NCBI GenBank assembly: GCA_023432025.1
Contig: JAEYVE010000173.1
Span: forward strand, 1 to 5,528
From: Pseudomonadota bacterium
GTDB lineage: Bacteria > Myxococcota_A > Polyangia > Polyangiales > Polyangiaceae
Length of the DNA: 5,528 bases
Reading direction: 5' to 3'
Below, one piece after another: positions 1 through 5,348 of this stretch. How positions within the stretch are numbered: the first letter of the stretch is position 1; each line of letters opens with the position of its first letter. The notes below the pieces were generated by a model. It ran no database searches, was not told the origin of the DNA, and worked only from the letters and a program-made list of their open reading frames with translations. The position numbers and the translations under genes are program-made.

Positions 1-109
1 CGGCGCGCGTCACGGGCGCAGCGACCGTCGCTGGGCGCGCGGCGCCGCACGCCGCGAGAAAAAGACCGACGAACGCCGCTGCGACCCTGGACGAGCGCGG
101 GGCGCGCAT
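1..109 (-). CDS. Putative lipoprotein, N-terminal part only (runs off left edge)
   Basis: Reading leftwards from the ATG at 109-107 gives 36 codons with no stop before the window ends. The peptide begins MRAPRSSRVAAAFVGLFLAAC: a basic n-region (Arg2, Arg5, Arg8), a hydrophobic core at residues 9-20, and a consensus lipobox L-A-A-C ending at Cys21. This is a textbook type II (lipoprotein) signal peptide, so the product should be exported by Sec, lipidated on Cys21 and anchored in a membrane. The next residues are Ala/Pro/Thr-rich, as expected for a linker after the lipid anchor. No good Shine-Dalgarno sequence is visible before the ATG, but it is the only ATG that places the signal peptide at the N-terminus. 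The gene lies 163 bp downstream of truD on the same strand, so it could be a distal operon member or have its own promoter. The function of the mature domain cannot be judged because it lies outside the window. Confidence 0.68.
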   Translation of the reverse strand, partial: MRAPRSSRVAAAFVGLFLAACGAARPATVAAPVTRA

Positions 110-272
110 TCTTGGCGCCCGTCGCGAGGCGTGCTCGACGAGGCTTGCACTGCTAGCGCTCCGCGCGCGCGCAGGTGAGCTCGAGCCAAGGCGCATGAGG
201 GCTACCTTGCGCCCGGGACGTGCTCTTGGGCAAGAAGGTCGCGCCTCGTCCGGCGACGAACCGCGCAAATGT

Positions 273-1352
273 TCAGCGGGGCTCGAGCCAAGGCGAGCGC
301 GTGAGCTCGCGCAAAAGCTGAGTGGCGAAGCTGCCCGCCGGCAGCACGAACGACAGCACGAGCTCGCCGGGGCCCGCTGGCTCGACCGTGATTTCCTCCG
401 GACGAACGAAGAGGTCACGTCGCGTGCCGGGCGCCGCATCCGCGAGACGCCGTTGCTCGGCCTCGCCGAGGCCGAGCTCGCCGAAGGCTGCGTCCTCGAG
501 GCGCCCAGCTTCTTCCGCTGCATGCACCGTGCGGGGGCCCACCATGGGCCCGGTCAGGTGGATGTCCCCTTGTTCGAGACGTGGCAGCTCCTTGTCCGGA
601 TCCTCCACCGTGAACACTTTGGCGGAGCCTTCGAGCCGGACAACTTCGCCCAAGAGCAAAGGCTCGGGCCGCGCCAGGCGAGCGGTCAGGTAGCGGTTGA
701 AGACGTCGGACTGGAGCACGCTGGGCAAGAGCTTGTTTTCGAAGCGCGCCTTGGGGCCGCGCTTTTTTCCGCGCGCGCCCTCGGCGCTCGGGCGACCGTC
801 TTCGGTCTGCTTCACCCAGGCGAGGGCCTGCTCGAAGCTTCGTCCTTGTCGGCCAAAGCGCTGCGGTCCGAAGTAGTTGGGGAGGCCCCGCTCGCGCAGA
901 CGCTGCACCAGAGGCTCGGCGAGCTCCGCTGCGTTTTCAGGAACGTCCACCAGCGTGATGCGGAAGCGGTTCGCCCGAAGGTGTCCGGTGCGCAGCTTGT
1001 TCTTGTGGCGCGAGACCTCGAGCACGCGGAGCGACTCGGGCAGCTGCCAGGTGTCCGGAGCGGCGGCTTGCGTGGGCACGGACAGCCACTGTCGGGTGAC
1101 GCCCTGTTTGTCCTTCATACCGGCGCTGCCGATGTCCGAAGCGCGCGCGCCGGAGGCGCGCGCGAGCGCCATGACGAGGTCTTGCGTCGTGAGGCCGCGC
1201 TTTTCGACGTACACGTACCAGTGGTCGCCTTCGCCGCTGGCCGCGTAGAGCGGAAGCTCGGACACGACGAAGTGCTCGAGCTCCGGTCCGATGCGTCCTC
1301 CGACGCCGGGGAGATCCGCGGTGAGGAGGGGCGGGACGTGGAGCTCGGTCAT
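273..1352 (-). CDS. truD: tRNA pseudouridine synthase D (TruD)
   Basis: This 359-residue protein is close to the usual length of the TruD family (349 in E. coli). TruD isomerises uridine 13 to pseudouridine in certain tRNAs in the cytoplasm. The family hallmark GMKDKQGVTRQWLS is at residues 78-91, with the catalytic aspartate as Asp81. Other recognisable blocks are the N-terminal HFVVSELPLY (27-36) followed by GEGDHW (40-45), NYFGPQRFG (159-167) and the C-terminal LPAGSFATQLLREL (337-350). The stretch between about 200 and 320 matches the position of the TRUD insertion domain, which varies most in the family. The ATG overlaps the phosphatase stop codon in an ATGA at 1349-1352. No separate Shine-Dalgarno is evident, so translation is probably coupled to the upstream gene. 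The peptide starts MTELHVPPL and reaches the first conserved block after about 26 residues, which supports this start. The family identification is firm; the exact tRNA targets here are inferred. Confidence 0.95.
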   Translation of the reverse strand: MTELHVPPLLTADLPGVGGRIGPELEHFVVSELPLYAASGEGDHWYVYVEKRGLTTQDLVMALARASGARASDIGSAGMKDKQGVTRQWLSVPTQAAAPDTWQLPESLRVLEVSRHKNKLRTGHLRANRFRITLVDVPENAAELAEPLVQRLRERGLPNYFGPQRFGRQGRSFEQALAWVKQTEDGRPSAEGARGKKRGPKARFENKLLPSVLQSDVFNRYLTARLARPEPLLLGEVVRLEGSAKVFTVEDPDKELPRLEQGDIHLTGPMVGPRTVHAAEEAGRLEDAAFGELGLGEAEQRRLADAAPGTRRDLFVRPEEITVEPAGPGELVLSFVLPAGSFATQLLRELTRSPWLEPR

Positions 1353-2317
1353 TTTTCGTGTGCTTTGCGGGCGCGGAGCAACCCTTCGAGGAAGGCGTCA
1401 CTGGCGACGTCCGCGTCGAGGGAGAGCTCTTCGATGCCGGTGATGAGCAGCTCGGGCTGCGTGGTTTCGTCCGGGGCGGTGAAGGTGGGGGGAAAGCTCG
1501 GCTCCTTGTCCCACGGCGTCGTCGGCGCTTCGTCTTCCTCGAAGCGCGCTTCGCAGTCCACCACCACGACGGCGACGTTGTCGGGCGCGCCGCGATCGTG
1601 AGCGAGCTCGACGAGCACGCGCGCGACCACGTCCGGTGACTCGGGCTGCGCGAGGCCGTGCGCGAGATCCGGCGTGGATACCAGCGCGCTCAGGCCGTCG
1701 CTACACAAGAGATAACGGTCCCCGGAGCGCGGCACGAGCGTGCGCACGCTGACGCGCAGCTCGTCGGTCATGCCGAGCGCGCGCGTGACGACGCCCCGCG
1801 GCAAACGCTCGAGGACGGCGTCGTCCAAATCCGGTCGCTGCTCGAGCAGGTCTTGTGCGAGCGAGTGATCTTCCGTGAGCAGCTCCAAATCGCCGCCGCG
1901 CAGCCGGTAGCAGCGGCTGTCTCCCACGTGCGCCACGTGAAAGAGGCCCGTGCGCGGCGCGTGCAAGAGCGCGACCAGGGTGGTGCCCATGCCGCGGTGG
2001 CTGTCGGTGGTGCGAGCGATTTCGAGCACGTCGCGGTTCGCCTTGTGAAAGGCGCTGGAGAGGCGCTTGGCCTGGTACGGCGTGCCGAGTCGGTCGAAGT
2101 CCGGACGCTCGTGCGTGGCGCGAATCGTCGCGCCTACGTAGTTGCTCACCGAGCGCACGGCGAGCGCCGCGGCTACGTCCCCGGACTCGTGGCCTCCCGC
2201 GCCGTCAGCGACGAGGTACAGCCCGAGATCGTCACGCACCTGGGCGAAGTCCTCGTTGTGGGTGCGCACCAGACCGATGTCGGTCAGCGCCGCCGCGCGC
2301 AGAGTCAGGCCGGGCAT
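1349..2317 (-). CDS. PP2C-family serine/threonine protein phosphatase (Stp/PrpC type)
   Basis: This 322-residue protein has a complete bacterial PP2C (PPM) catalytic domain at about residues 8-254. Motifs in order are RTHNED (18-23), VADGAGGHESGDVA (36-49, with Asp38-Gly39 for metal binding), GMGTT (109-113), HVGDSRCYRL (130-139), EDHS (149-152), TRALG (178-182), CSDGL (205-209, metal-binding Asp207) and APDNVAVVVVD (244-254, Asp247-type position). The metal-binding acidic residues appear intact, so it should be an active Mn/Mg-dependent phosphatase removing phosphate from Ser/Thr residues, typically opposing Hanks-type kinases. No kinase gene is in the window. There is no signal peptide or membrane segment, so it is cytoplasmic. 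About 68 residues follow the domain; this tail is rich in Asp, Glu and Pro, ends in a basic AHEK, and has no recognisable fold. The ATG at 2317 is preceded by AGAGG with 6-nt spacing. The stop overlaps the truD start. Confidence 0.95.
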   Translation of the reverse strand: MPGLTLRAAALTDIGLVRTHNEDFAQVRDDLGLYLVADGAGGHESGDVAAALAVRSVSNYVGATIRATHERPDFDRLGTPYQAKRLSSAFHKANRDVLEIARTTDSHRGMGTTLVALLHAPRTGLFHVAHVGDSRCYRLRGGDLELLTEDHSLAQDLLEQRPDLDDAVLERLPRGVVTRALGMTDELRVSVRTLVPRSGDRYLLCSDGLSALVSTPDLAHGLAQPESPDVVARVLVELAHDRGAPDNVAVVVVDCEARFEEDEAPTTPWDKEPSFPPTFTAPDETTQPELLITGIEELSLDADVASDAFLEGLLRARKAHEK

Positions 2318-2323
2318 GAAAAA

Positions 2324-2328
2324 CCTCT
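2324..2328 (-). promoter_or_regulatory. Ribosome binding site of the PP2C phosphatase gene
   Basis: On the minus strand AGAGG lies 6 nt upstream of the ATG at 2317-2315, within TTAGAGGTTTTTC. It is the clearest Shine-Dalgarno sequence in the window and settles the phosphatase start, which also places the first conserved motif (DIGLVRTHNED) at residue 13, as usual in the family. Confidence 0.7.
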
Positions 2329-2358
2329 AACGTGAAGGAGCGGAGGAGCGAAAGGGGC

Positions 2359-2385
2359 CCCACCCGACGAGCCGAGTCGGGTGGG
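2359..2385. repeat. Perfect 10-bp inverted repeat (stem-loop) upstream of the phosphatase gene
   Basis: The arms CCCACCCGAC (2359-2368) and GTCGGGTGGG (2376-2385) are perfectly complementary around a 7-nt loop. Reading on the minus strand, the stem is followed by GCCCCTTTCGC, a poor T-tract, so it is at best a weak intrinsic terminator for leuB. It sits only 41 bp before the phosphatase ATG, so it could equally be in that gene's leader or be an operator for a protein dimer. The sequence does not decide between these. Confidence 0.5.
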
Positions 2386-2410
2386 TGCGATAACGGCGCC
2401 GACGAGCTCG

Positions 2411-2442
2411 GCGCTTCGGCGCGCGGATGCGCGCCGAAGCGC
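2411..2442. repeat. Perfect 14-bp inverted repeat (very stable stem-loop) between leuB and the phosphatase gene
   Basis: GCGCTTCGGCGCGC (2411-2424) is exactly complementary to GCGCGCCGAAGCGC (2429-2442) around the 4-nt loop GGAT. The stem is almost pure GC and lies about 75 bp downstream of the leuB stop. No T-tract follows on either strand, so it is not a standard Rho-independent terminator. It may slow RNA decay, act as a hairpin-only terminator as suggested in some GC-rich bacteria, or be a copy of an interspersed palindromic repeat. Confidence 0.6.
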
Positions 2443-2444
2443 GT

Positions 2445-2464
2445 GGCGTAGTGCGGCGTAGTGC
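2445..2464. repeat. Tandem duplication of a 10-bp unit
   Basis: GGCGTAGTGC is present twice in direct succession (2445-2454 and 2455-2464) and runs straight into the GTGCGGGAGCAC hairpin motif at 2461-2472. It is small and of unknown significance, but it adds to the repeat density of this intergenic stretch. Confidence 0.5.
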
Positions 2465-2475
2465 GGGAGCACCGC
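2460..2475 (+). repeat. 16-bp repeat, left copy flanking leuB
   Basis: AGTGCGGGAGCACCGC at this site has an exact inverted copy at 3670-3685, on the other side of leuB. Each copy contains GTGC-GGGA-GCAC, a 4-bp stem with a 4-nt loop. The match ends at both sides after 16 bp. It may be a copy of an interspersed intergenic repeat of this genome; that cannot be tested from the window. Confidence 0.5.
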
Positions 2476-2493
2476 GCGGTGACGTGAGGCGCC

Positions 2494-2527
2494 GCCCCAA
2501 GAAAGACGAAACCGTCTCAGAGGTTTC
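2494..2527 (-). terminator. Possible weak intrinsic terminator at the leuB stop
   Basis: On the minus strand GAAACC (2527-2522) and GGTTTC (2513-2508) form a 6-bp stem around an 8-nt loop that contains the leuB stop codon. The stem is followed by GTCTTTCTTGG, the most pyrimidine/T-rich tail in this intergenic region. The layout is right for a Rho-independent terminator of leuB, but the stem is short and only partly GC, so it may be weak or fortuitous. Confidence 0.3.
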
Positions 2528-3575
2528 CGAGGACTGCTGCGCCGATTTGCGTGGTGCCGGCGTCGCCGCCCAGGTCGCGCGTGCGCACGCCGCTTTGCAG
2601 CGTTTTTTCGACGGCGAGCTCGATGGCCTGCGCTTCGGTTTCCAGCTTGAGGCTGTGACGAAGCAGCATGGCGGCGCTCAAAATGGTGCCGAGCGGGTTG
2701 GCCACGCCCTTGCCCGCGATGTCCGGCGCCGAGCCGTGAATGGGCTCGTACAAACCGGTGGAGCCTTCACCGAGCGAGGCGCTCGGCAGCATGCCGAGCG
2801 AGCCCGTGAGCACCGCCGCTTCGTCGCTCAAAATGTCGCCGAACATGTTCTCCGTCACGATGACGTCGAAGCTGCCGGGATTGGTGACGAGCCGCATCGC
2901 GCACGAGTCGACCAGCTGGTGCTCCAGCTTGATGTTCGGGTGCTTTTGGCCAATCGACGTCGAAACGGCGCGCCACAGGCGCGAGGCGGCGATGACGTTC
3001 GCCTTGTCCACGGAGGTCACGAGGCCGCGGCGGCCCTTCGCGATTTCGAAGGCGAGCTCGACCACGCGGCGCACCTCGAGGCCGGTGTACTCCATCGTGT
3101 CGTAGGCGCGGTCGCTGTCGCCGTGGCCTTGAGCTTCTTCGCGCTTGCCGAAGTAGAGGCCGCCGGTGAGCTCACGCACGACGAGCAAATCCACGCCCTC
3201 CACCAGCTCACGCTTGAGCGGCGAAGCATCGAGCAGCTCCTTGTAACCCTTCACCGGGCGCAAGTTGGCGAAGAGTCCCAGGCCCTTGCGAATGGCGAGC
3301 AGGCCCTGCTCCGGTCGCACCTTGGCGCGCGGATCATCCCACTTGGGGCCACCGACGGCGCCGAGCAGCACGGCGTCCGCCTTCTTGGAGGCTTCCAGCG
3401 TCGAGTCCGGCAGGGCGCTGCCCGTTTGATCGATGGCGATGCCACCAATCAGGTGCTCTTCGAAGGCGAAGGAATGGCCGAACTTCGAGGCGACGGCCTC
3501 GAGGACGGTCTTGGCTTCACGGATGATTTCGGGCCCGATTCCGTCCCCGGGGAGGACGACGATATTCGCTTTCAT
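2517..3575 (-). CDS. leuB: 3-isopropylmalate dehydrogenase (LeuB)
   Basis: This 352-residue protein is complete and of normal family length. LeuB carries out the NAD-dependent oxidative decarboxylation of 3-isopropylmalate, the third dedicated step of leucine biosynthesis, as a cytoplasmic dimer. Visible motifs are LPGDGIGPEI (8-17), GAVGGPKWD (72-80), GLLAIRKGLGLFANLRPVK (91-109, substrate-binding Arg96 and Arg106), RELTGGLYFG (134-143, Arg134 and catalytic Tyr141), VDKANV (189-194, catalytic Lys191), Asp223, the signature NMFGDILSDE (243-252, metal-binding Asp247 and Asp251), and EPIHGSAPDIAGKG (277-290, NAD-binding loop). The start is set at the ATG that gives MKANIVVLPGDGIGPE, the canonical N-terminus. 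The frame stays open for 80 more codons upstream, but these cross tandem repeats and encode no family sequence. No clear Shine-Dalgarno precedes the ATG. No leuA, leuC or leuD lies next to it, so the leucine genes are at least partly dispersed. Confidence 0.96.
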   Translation of the reverse strand: MKANIVVLPGDGIGPEIIREAKTVLEAVASKFGHSFAFEEHLIGGIAIDQTGSALPDSTLEASKKADAVLLGAVGGPKWDDPRAKVRPEQGLLAIRKGLGLFANLRPVKGYKELLDASPLKRELVEGVDLLVVRELTGGLYFGKREEAQGHGDSDRAYDTMEYTGLEVRRVVELAFEIAKGRRGLVTSVDKANVIAASRLWRAVSTSIGQKHPNIKLEHQLVDSCAMRLVTNPGSFDVIVTENMFGDILSDEAAVLTGSLGMLPSASLGEGSTGLYEPIHGSAPDIAGKGVANPLGTILSAAMLLRHSLKLETEAQAIELAVEKTLQSGVRTRDLGGDAGTTQIGAAVLGNL

Positions 3576-3669
3576 GGGGGGCGCCGGGTTTAACAGACGC
3601 CCGGCCCTGGCGTCACCCCAGAGGCCCCAGAGCCCGCGAACTTGGAAGGGCGGCCCAGTCAGGCGTGGT

Positions 3670-3685
3670 GCGGTGCTCCCGCACT
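3670..3685 (-). repeat. 16-bp repeat, right (inverted) copy flanking leuB
   Basis: GCGGTGCTCCCGCACT is the exact reverse complement of 2460-2475. The inner 9-mer GGTGCTCCC recurs a third time at 3851-3859, in the same orientation as this copy. It lies 95 bp upstream of the leuB ATG. Confidence 0.5.
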
Positions 3686-3703
3686 GCGGATCAGGGAGGA
3701 GCC

Positions 3704-3825
3704 GGTCGAGGTACCCCCGCCTCGCCGTCCATGTCTTTCCGAAGGTCGGCGGTCGAGGGCGCCCCACCTCGCCGTCCATGTCTTTCCGAAGGACGGACGG
3801 TCGAGGGCGCCCCACCTCGCCGTCC
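3704..3825. repeat. Tandem repeat of about 47-48 bp, two full units plus a partial third
   Basis: Units begin with GGTCGAG at 3704, 3751 and 3799, giving periods of 47 and 48 bp; the third unit stops matching at 3825. Units 1 and 2 share an identical 26-bp core at 3720-3745 and 3767-3792 that includes CCGTCCATGTCTTTCCGAAG. Units 2 and 3 are identical over their first 27 bases. Unit 2 contains the arms CCGTCC (3772-3777) and GGACGG (3791-3796), a 6-bp stem with a 13-nt loop. The change from 47 to 48 bp breaks the reading frame between units, which argues against a coding repeat. It looks like a minisatellite or tandem copies of an interspersed repeat. Confidence 0.8.
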
Positions 3826-3897
3826 TCGGGGGGCGGGCCCCTCCTGGGAGGGTGCTCCCTTCCCCCCTGCGGGCGTCGAGGTGGGGCGCCATCGACC
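3799..3897. repeat. Long imperfect inverted repeat (24-bp arms) involving the tandem-repeat core
   Basis: The arm at 3799-3822 (the start of the third tandem unit) pairs with 3874-3897, with 22 of 24 positions complementary; the common core is GGCGCCCCACCTCG. The 51-nt spacer is itself G/C-rich and can form smaller hairpins. Unit 2 (3751-3774) has the same arm sequence and could compete for pairing. A further direct copy of CGTCGAGGTGGGG from the right arm lies at 3918-3930. The structure could act as a bidirectional transcription barrier between the upstream gene and leuB, or be a cluster of inverted copies of one repeat element. Confidence 0.75.
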
Positions 3898-4036
3898 TGA
3901 GCTTGGGGGAGCGGGGTCGTCGAGGTGGGGGCCTTCGAGCTGGGCTCACTGGAGGAAGAGCTATGGCCCGAGCTTGAGCACCTCCGCCAGCGAAGGTCTT
4001 CTGTGGGAACGGGCCGTCGCCTCCGGCGCCACGAAG

Positions 4037-5143
4037 CTACCGTTGAACGGTCCCGTGCCAGAACGTCCCCGGATGCAAATCAAAGCCGCCGACCAGGGCG
4101 GTTGTGACGGTCGCTAGAACGCTGTTCGCAAGCCCCGCAAGGTCTTCCTGGCTAAGCCCGCCAGATAGACTTGCGAGTAGTTCTGCGTACGAGTCGGGGC
4201 GCCGCGCCGCTTGGACCCGCTTCGGTTGGAAATGGACAAGTGCGTCTCTTAGCTCTTTGCGTTTTCTCAGCTGACGCACTTCAGGCGTTGCGACCGATCT
4301 CAGCACGTCTGCCGCCGAGCTCGGGAGTCGCTTTTCTGAGACAAGGCGATCTTGTACGAGCCGCAAGCTCTCAATGGCATGAAAGGCGCAAAGGACGCAG
4401 AGCTTGATATAGGAAGGTGAGTCGACGTCGACGAGCTTTCGTAAAACTTTTCCTACGAAGTTTGCGTTAGCGAGAACGATTGCCAGCGCACCGGACCACG
4501 CCAAGTCGAGCTCGCCGAGGGGGCCCCTCTGGTAGAGAGCTTCGCACTTGATGTCCTTCATGATGACACCGATCGGGCGAGCCTCGACCTTACTCCGCGA
4601 TGGCGGGTGTCCGAACGCACGACTGAGGGACGAGCAGTAGGCGGCCACGATGCTGCTCGCTTCGCGCAGGCGTTGTCCTTCGAAGTCGTCTCCGAACATG
4701 AACCGCGTGCCATGAGTCGTTGAGAAGATATGACCATCGCAGAGCGAGAGGCCAAGGTCAGGCTGGAGCCAACGTTTCAGAGGGGCAAGCCAGCCTCGGT
4801 GTGAATCAACGAAGTGACGACGTTCGTCCTGCACGATGGCGTCGAATTCAGCGACGACGCGACTCACATCGCTGCTCCGTGAAAGCAACAACTTCGCCCG
4901 ATGGCGCGCCGGACGAATCGCCCGAAGGGCGTCTTCGGTCAACACAGCCGGGAGTGAGCTGTACTCCAACAATCGCGTGTTGCTTTCCACGACAAAGAGG
5001 GAGGCGAACGGCTGGACCGCAGGAGCAAGCAGCGCACTATCCGGGTGGTGGATCAGCGTTTCGATGAGGCGTAGGAAGAAGACCGCATCCTGCCCGATTG
5101 ACTCCACCACGTACCGAGGCGCGAGCTTCATGCTGTGGCCCAT
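4037..5143 (-). CDS. Hypothetical protein with a HEPN-like R-x4-H motif
   Basis: I do not recognise this 368-residue protein as a named family. It has no signal peptide and no clear transmembrane segment, so it is probably cytoplasmic. The C-terminal half looks mostly helical. A hydrophobic helix around 246-267 (YIKLCVLCAFHAIESLRLVQDR) is followed after about 30 residues by KELRDALVHFQP, in which Arg299-Asp300-x3-His304 fits the R-[DNH]-x3-H motif of HEPN domains, a family that includes many ribonucleases of toxin-antitoxin and phage-defence systems. The N-terminal 190 residues are unassigned. An in-frame TAG lies directly before the ATG at 5143, so the start is Met1 or Met5 (5131); GGAGGAG at 5163-5169 is too far upstream to be its ribosome site. 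GC content is visibly lower than in neighbouring genes (53% in one line counted, 63% in a leuB line), hinting at horizontal acquisition. No adjacent antitoxin-like gene is seen. That the gene is real is likely; the HEPN assignment is inference from one motif. Confidence 0.75.
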   Translation of the reverse strand: MGHSMKLAPRYVVESIGQDAVFFLRLIETLIHHPDSALLAPAVQPFASLFVVESNTRLLEYSSLPAVLTEDALRAIRPARHRAKLLLSRSSDVSRVVAEFDAIVQDERRHFVDSHRGWLAPLKRWLQPDLGLSLCDGHIFSTTHGTRFMFGDDFEGQRLREASSIVAAYCSSLSRAFGHPPSRSKVEARPIGVIMKDIKCEALYQRGPLGELDLAWSGALAIVLANANFVGKVLRKLVDVDSPSYIKLCVLCAFHAIESLRLVQDRLVSEKRLPSSAADVLRSVATPEVRQLRKRKELRDALVHFQPKRVQAARRPDSYAELLASLSGGLSQEDLAGLANSVLATVTTALVGGFDLHPGTFWHGTVQR

Positions 5144-5348
5144 CTAGCATGGGCTCGCCACGCTCCTCCGCCACACCGTCCTCCACCCCCCTCGCCTAAC
5201 CCCGCGATTCTCAGCACGTCCACCCCGCGGCTCCGGTATCGAAAATCCCCGCTTCAGCCGTTCGTTTCCGCTCCCGAGGTGCCCTGGCTTCGCCCGCGCG
5301 CCCCCGAAACCTCACACGCACAGCCCCGGCAGCCGCTACCATGGCGCC
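5144..5348. promoter_or_regulatory. Divergent intergenic region (promoters expected, none resolved)
   Basis: These 205 bp separate the minus-strand HEPN-like gene from the plus-strand lipoprotein gene, so each gene's promoter should lie here. The DNA is C-rich on the plus strand. No convincing -35/-10 pair, operator or riboswitch can be seen. A small inverted repeat, CCCAT-CTAGC-ATGGG (5139-5153), spans the start of the HEPN-like gene. Confidence 0.35.

Larger units (their letters stand above)
3576..4036. other. Gene-free, repeat-rich intergenic region between leuB and the HEPN-like gene
   Basis: This 461-bp stretch shows no credible gene. Several frames stay open only because the DNA is GC-rich, and their translations are Arg/Pro/Gly-rich with repeat-derived peptides. 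It contains the leuB leader (3576-3669, including CCCCAGAG twice at 3616-3623 and 3625-3632), the right copy of the 16-bp leuB-flanking repeat, a 47/48-bp tandem repeat (3704-3825), inverted copies of its core (3874-3897 and 3918-3930), and a G/C-rich segment at 3826-3873 able to fold into short hairpins such as GGGAG-GGTG-CTCCC (3846-3859). The leuB promoter should lie here, but no -35/-10 pair can be recognised. Confidence 0.6.

Noticed and set aside
195..1601. Long plus-strand open frame (468 codons) opposite truD and the end of the phosphatase gene
   Set aside because: It lies antisense to two firmly identified genes. Its translation is Arg/Ala/Glu-rich without motifs, as expected from the complementary frame of GC-rich coding DNA.
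1658..2335. Plus-strand open frame (225 codons) opposite the phosphatase gene
   Set aside because: It is antisense to a canonical PP2C domain and has no recognisable domain of its own.
2427..3593. Plus-strand open frame (388 codons) opposite leuB
   Set aside because: It covers leuB almost end to end in the complementary frame. LeuB has every family motif, while this frame has none.
3704..3825. Possible CRISPR-like array
   Set aside because: There are only two and a half units, and the sequence between the 26-bp cores is itself repeated rather than unique. No cas genes are present.
4039..4051. Palindrome ACCGTT-G-AACGGT at the end of the HEPN-like gene
   Set aside because: A one-base centre cannot form an RNA hairpin loop without losing pairs, and no T-tract follows. 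It is too short to call an operator or terminator.
3642..4117. Overlapping open frames on both strands across the repeat region
   Set aside because: Their peptides are Arg/Pro/Gly-rich and repeat-derived in several frames at once. The 47-bp period breaks the frame, and no start with a ribosome site or domain is visible.
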